Source: Clostridia bacterium
Lineage (GTDB): Bacteria; Bacillota; Clostridia; Lachnospirales; Lachnospiraceae
DNA: 64,000 nucleotides
Assembly: GCA_003249225.1 (NCBI GenBank)
Contig: QKJQ01000016.1
Span: forward strand, 62,001-126,000
Direction of reading: 5' to 3'
Under the pieces are notes generated by a model that did not search any database, was not told the origin of the DNA, and worked only from the letters and a program-made list of their open reading frames with translations. Made by a program: the position numbers and the translations under genes. Positions 62,634-64,000 of this stretch are shown one piece after another (the first letter of the stretch is position 1; every line of letters begins with the position of its first letter).

Positions 62634-63662
62634 ATGGAGACAACAATTAAGGATATTGCTAGGATTTGCGGCGTAGCTGTAAGCACTGTTTCAAGGGCAA
62701 TTAACAATCACCCGGACATCAACGAAGAAACAAAAGTGCTGATCATGCAGGCTGTTCAGGATTATCATTATATACCAAACAACAGTGCCAGAAATCTCAA
62801 ACGTTCTGAATCTAATACCATTGCAGTACTGATCAAAGGCATCGGTAATCCTTTCTTCAGTAATATCATGAAAGTTTTTGAAAAAGAGATCCAGAAAAAA
62901 AAGTATTCCTTTCTGCTGCATCGTGTGGAAGAACATGAAGACGAGATAGAGGTCGCACTTCAGCTTGAAAAGGAAAAGAGACTAAAAGGCATTGTCTTTC
63001 TGGGTGGTTATTTTTTGCAATCCAAGGAACGGTTGAGTAAGCTGAACATTCCGTATATACTTAGTACCGGTGGGGTATCGGATGGGACCGAAAAAGAAAG
63101 CTTGTCTTATGTCTCTGTTGATGACTATAAGGAAAGCTATAAAATCGTTGATTACCTGTGCAAACTGGGACATAAAAGAATTGCTACCATTGCAGCACCA
63201 CCGATGGATGAGAACATAGGAAAGCTTCGATTAAAGGGATATAGAAGTGCATTGAAGGATAATGGAATCGAACCAGAACAGGATCTGATCTGTTATAACG
63301 AGGATGAGACTGATCAGATATTTTCCATGGAATACGGTTATAAAGCAGCAAAAAAACTGTTGGACGCCGGGGTATTCTTCACGGCCATCTTTGCAATTTC
63401 TGACAGCATCGCAATCGGAGCAGCCAAAGCAATCTTTGACAGTGGGAAGCATGTACCGGAGGATTATTCCATAGCCGGTTTTGACGGAATTGATTACGCA
63501 AAATACTATCAGCCGTCCATTACAACGATACAGCAGCCCATTGAGGATATGGCAACCGAAACAATCCGTATTTTGTTTGATCTTATCGATGGTAAAAAGA
63601 ACACGGTAGGAAAGATTTTTAGCGGAGAACTTGTGGTAGGGCAGTCAACGAAAGTTCTGTAA
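62634..63662 (+). CDS. LacI-family transcriptional regulator (1)
   Basis: A 342-residue repressor. The N-terminal helix-turn-helix is IKDIARICGVAVSTVSRAIN with the hinge helix PNNSARNLKRSES. The periplasmic-binding-protein-like sensor domain (about 60-340) includes FAISDSIAIGAAKAI and YSIAGFDGIDYAKYYQPSIT. The ATG at 62634 has a poor ribosome site (AATAGGGG). Its leader (from about 62490) carries TATAAT near 62481 and an ATCAGT/ACTGAT hairpin (62555-62574). It is the likely ligand for the triple operator at 57529 (inference). A second LacI gene follows after 20 nt. Confidence 0.92.
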   Translation: METTIKDIARICGVAVSTVSRAINNHPDINEETKVLIMQAVQDYHYIPNNSARNLKRSESNTIAVLIKGIGNPFFSNIMKVFEKEIQKKKYSFLLHRVEEHEDEIEVALQLEKEKRLKGIVFLGGYFLQSKERLSKLNIPYILSTGGVSDGTEKESLSYVSVDDYKESYKIVDYLCKLGHKRIATIAAPPMDENIGKLRLKGYRSALKDNGIEPEQDLICYNEDETDQIFSMEYGYKAAKKLLDAGVFFTAIFAISDSIAIGAAKAIFDSGKHVPEDYSIAGFDGIDYAKYYQPSITTIQQPIEDMATETIRILFDLIDGKKNTVGKIFSGELVVGQSTKVL

Positions 63663-63682
63663 TGTGTGATAAGGAGAAGTTC

Positions 63683-64000
63683 ATGGCATCCATTAATGAT
63701 GTGGCGAAGAAAGCGGGCGTTGCAAAATCAACGGTATCAAAAGTTCTGAACGGTTATCGTATGGTGAGTGATGAGACAAGAGAGAAGGTTGAAAAAGCGG
63801 CAAAAGAACTTGGCTATGTACCCAATTCTTTCGCGGTCTCCCTCTCAAAAAAAGAATTCAACCGCATCGGCTTGATCGTTGATATACGACATAACCGACA
63901 GTTTGTTGACGAGATTGGAATGCAGTATCTTACCGGTGCATTTGAACGCTCGAAAGTATACCAGATGGAGACCGTGACTTTCTTCACTTCCCAATTTGAC
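63683..64000 (+). CDS. LacI-family transcriptional regulator (2), 5' part
   Basis: Open to the end of the window, giving the first 106 residues. ATG 63683 follows ATAAGGAGAAG. The helix-turn-helix INDVAKKAGVAKSTVSKVLN and hinge PNSFAVSLSKKE are clear. The start of the sensor domain (IGLIVDIRHNRQFVDEI) is less typical than in the first LacI protein. Two regulators in tandem suggest either a heteromeric control of the maltodextrin genes or control of an operon farther downstream. Confidence 0.9.
   Translation, partial: MASINDVAKKAGVAKSTVSKVLNGYRMVSDETREKVEKAAKELGYVPNSFAVSLSKKEFNRIGLIVDIRHNRQFVDEIGMQYLTGAFERSKVYQMETVTFFTSQFD

Overview
The window reads as chromosomal DNA of a low-to-mid-GC, motile, anaerobic Clostridia, most likely a gut-type member of the Lachnospiraceae. 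The reasons are AT-rich intergenic DNA with strong AGGAGG-type ribosome sites, several chemoreceptors, GH94 and GH31 saccharide enzymes, a non-phosphorylating GapN, two MATE pumps, an RsbRST-like stress module and HD-GYP proteins. No rRNA, tRNA, CRISPR array, insertion sequence or prophage was seen. The first gene lacks its start and the last gene lacks its end. Family calls rest on motifs read by eye; no database search was run.

Layout. 1-3.3 kb: end of an arginine/ornithine enzyme, then a cell-envelope operon (GT2-GtrA glycosyltransferase, NAGPA-domain protein, small membrane protein). 3.6-13.6 kb: a Cache chemoreceptor, a C26 glutamine amidotransferase, an unknown membrane/secreted pair, a GNAT, TruA, an unknown coiled-coil protein, an EAL-HDOD protein and an AraC regulator divergent from a GH31 glycosidase. 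16.2-25.8 kb: a stressosome-like module (PAS-STAS broken by a frameshift, RsbS-, RsbT- and RsbX-like proteins) running into a hybrid histidine kinase whose N-terminus resembles RsbT, a REC-HD-GYP regulator and a propeller-HD-GYP membrane protein. The output therefore looks like c-di-GMP turnover rather than a sigma-B factor. 25.8-37.3 kb: a 59-residue membrane peptide, alpha/beta hydrolase, MarR, chemoreceptor, D-2-hydroxyacid dehydrogenase, agmatine-to-putrescine genes aguA and aguB, a lone ATPase, ArsR, and MATE plus TetR with a repeat array between them.

37.4-48.6 kb: a DUF3842-type gene behind a MerR-style promoter, a probable structured non-coding RNA, a three-gene glycine-betaine/proline transporter, a cysteine-rich protein, a second MATE, an H-NOX chemoreceptor with the residues expected for O2 binding, a flavoprotein, gapN and a HAD phosphatase. 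48.8-64 kb: a GH94 phosphorylase, a radical SAM protein, an ABC-F/GNAT fusion behind an elaborate attenuator leader, an NSS sodium symporter, and a maltodextrin locus (binding protein, two permeases, MalQ, two LacI regulators) with a triple operator in front.

The most notable non-coding signals are: (i) the ABC-F leader, which carries a 12-codon upstream ORF and four mutually exclusive pairing segments in the same logic as erm leaders; (ii) a small hairpin-Shine-Dalgarno-AUG module found before four unrelated genes with exactly 15 nt between hairpin and start codon, plus a fifth variant copy; (iii) a promoter-to-terminator RNA of about 320 nt in front of the betaine transporter. The stressosome wired to HD-GYP proteins is the most notable protein-level system.
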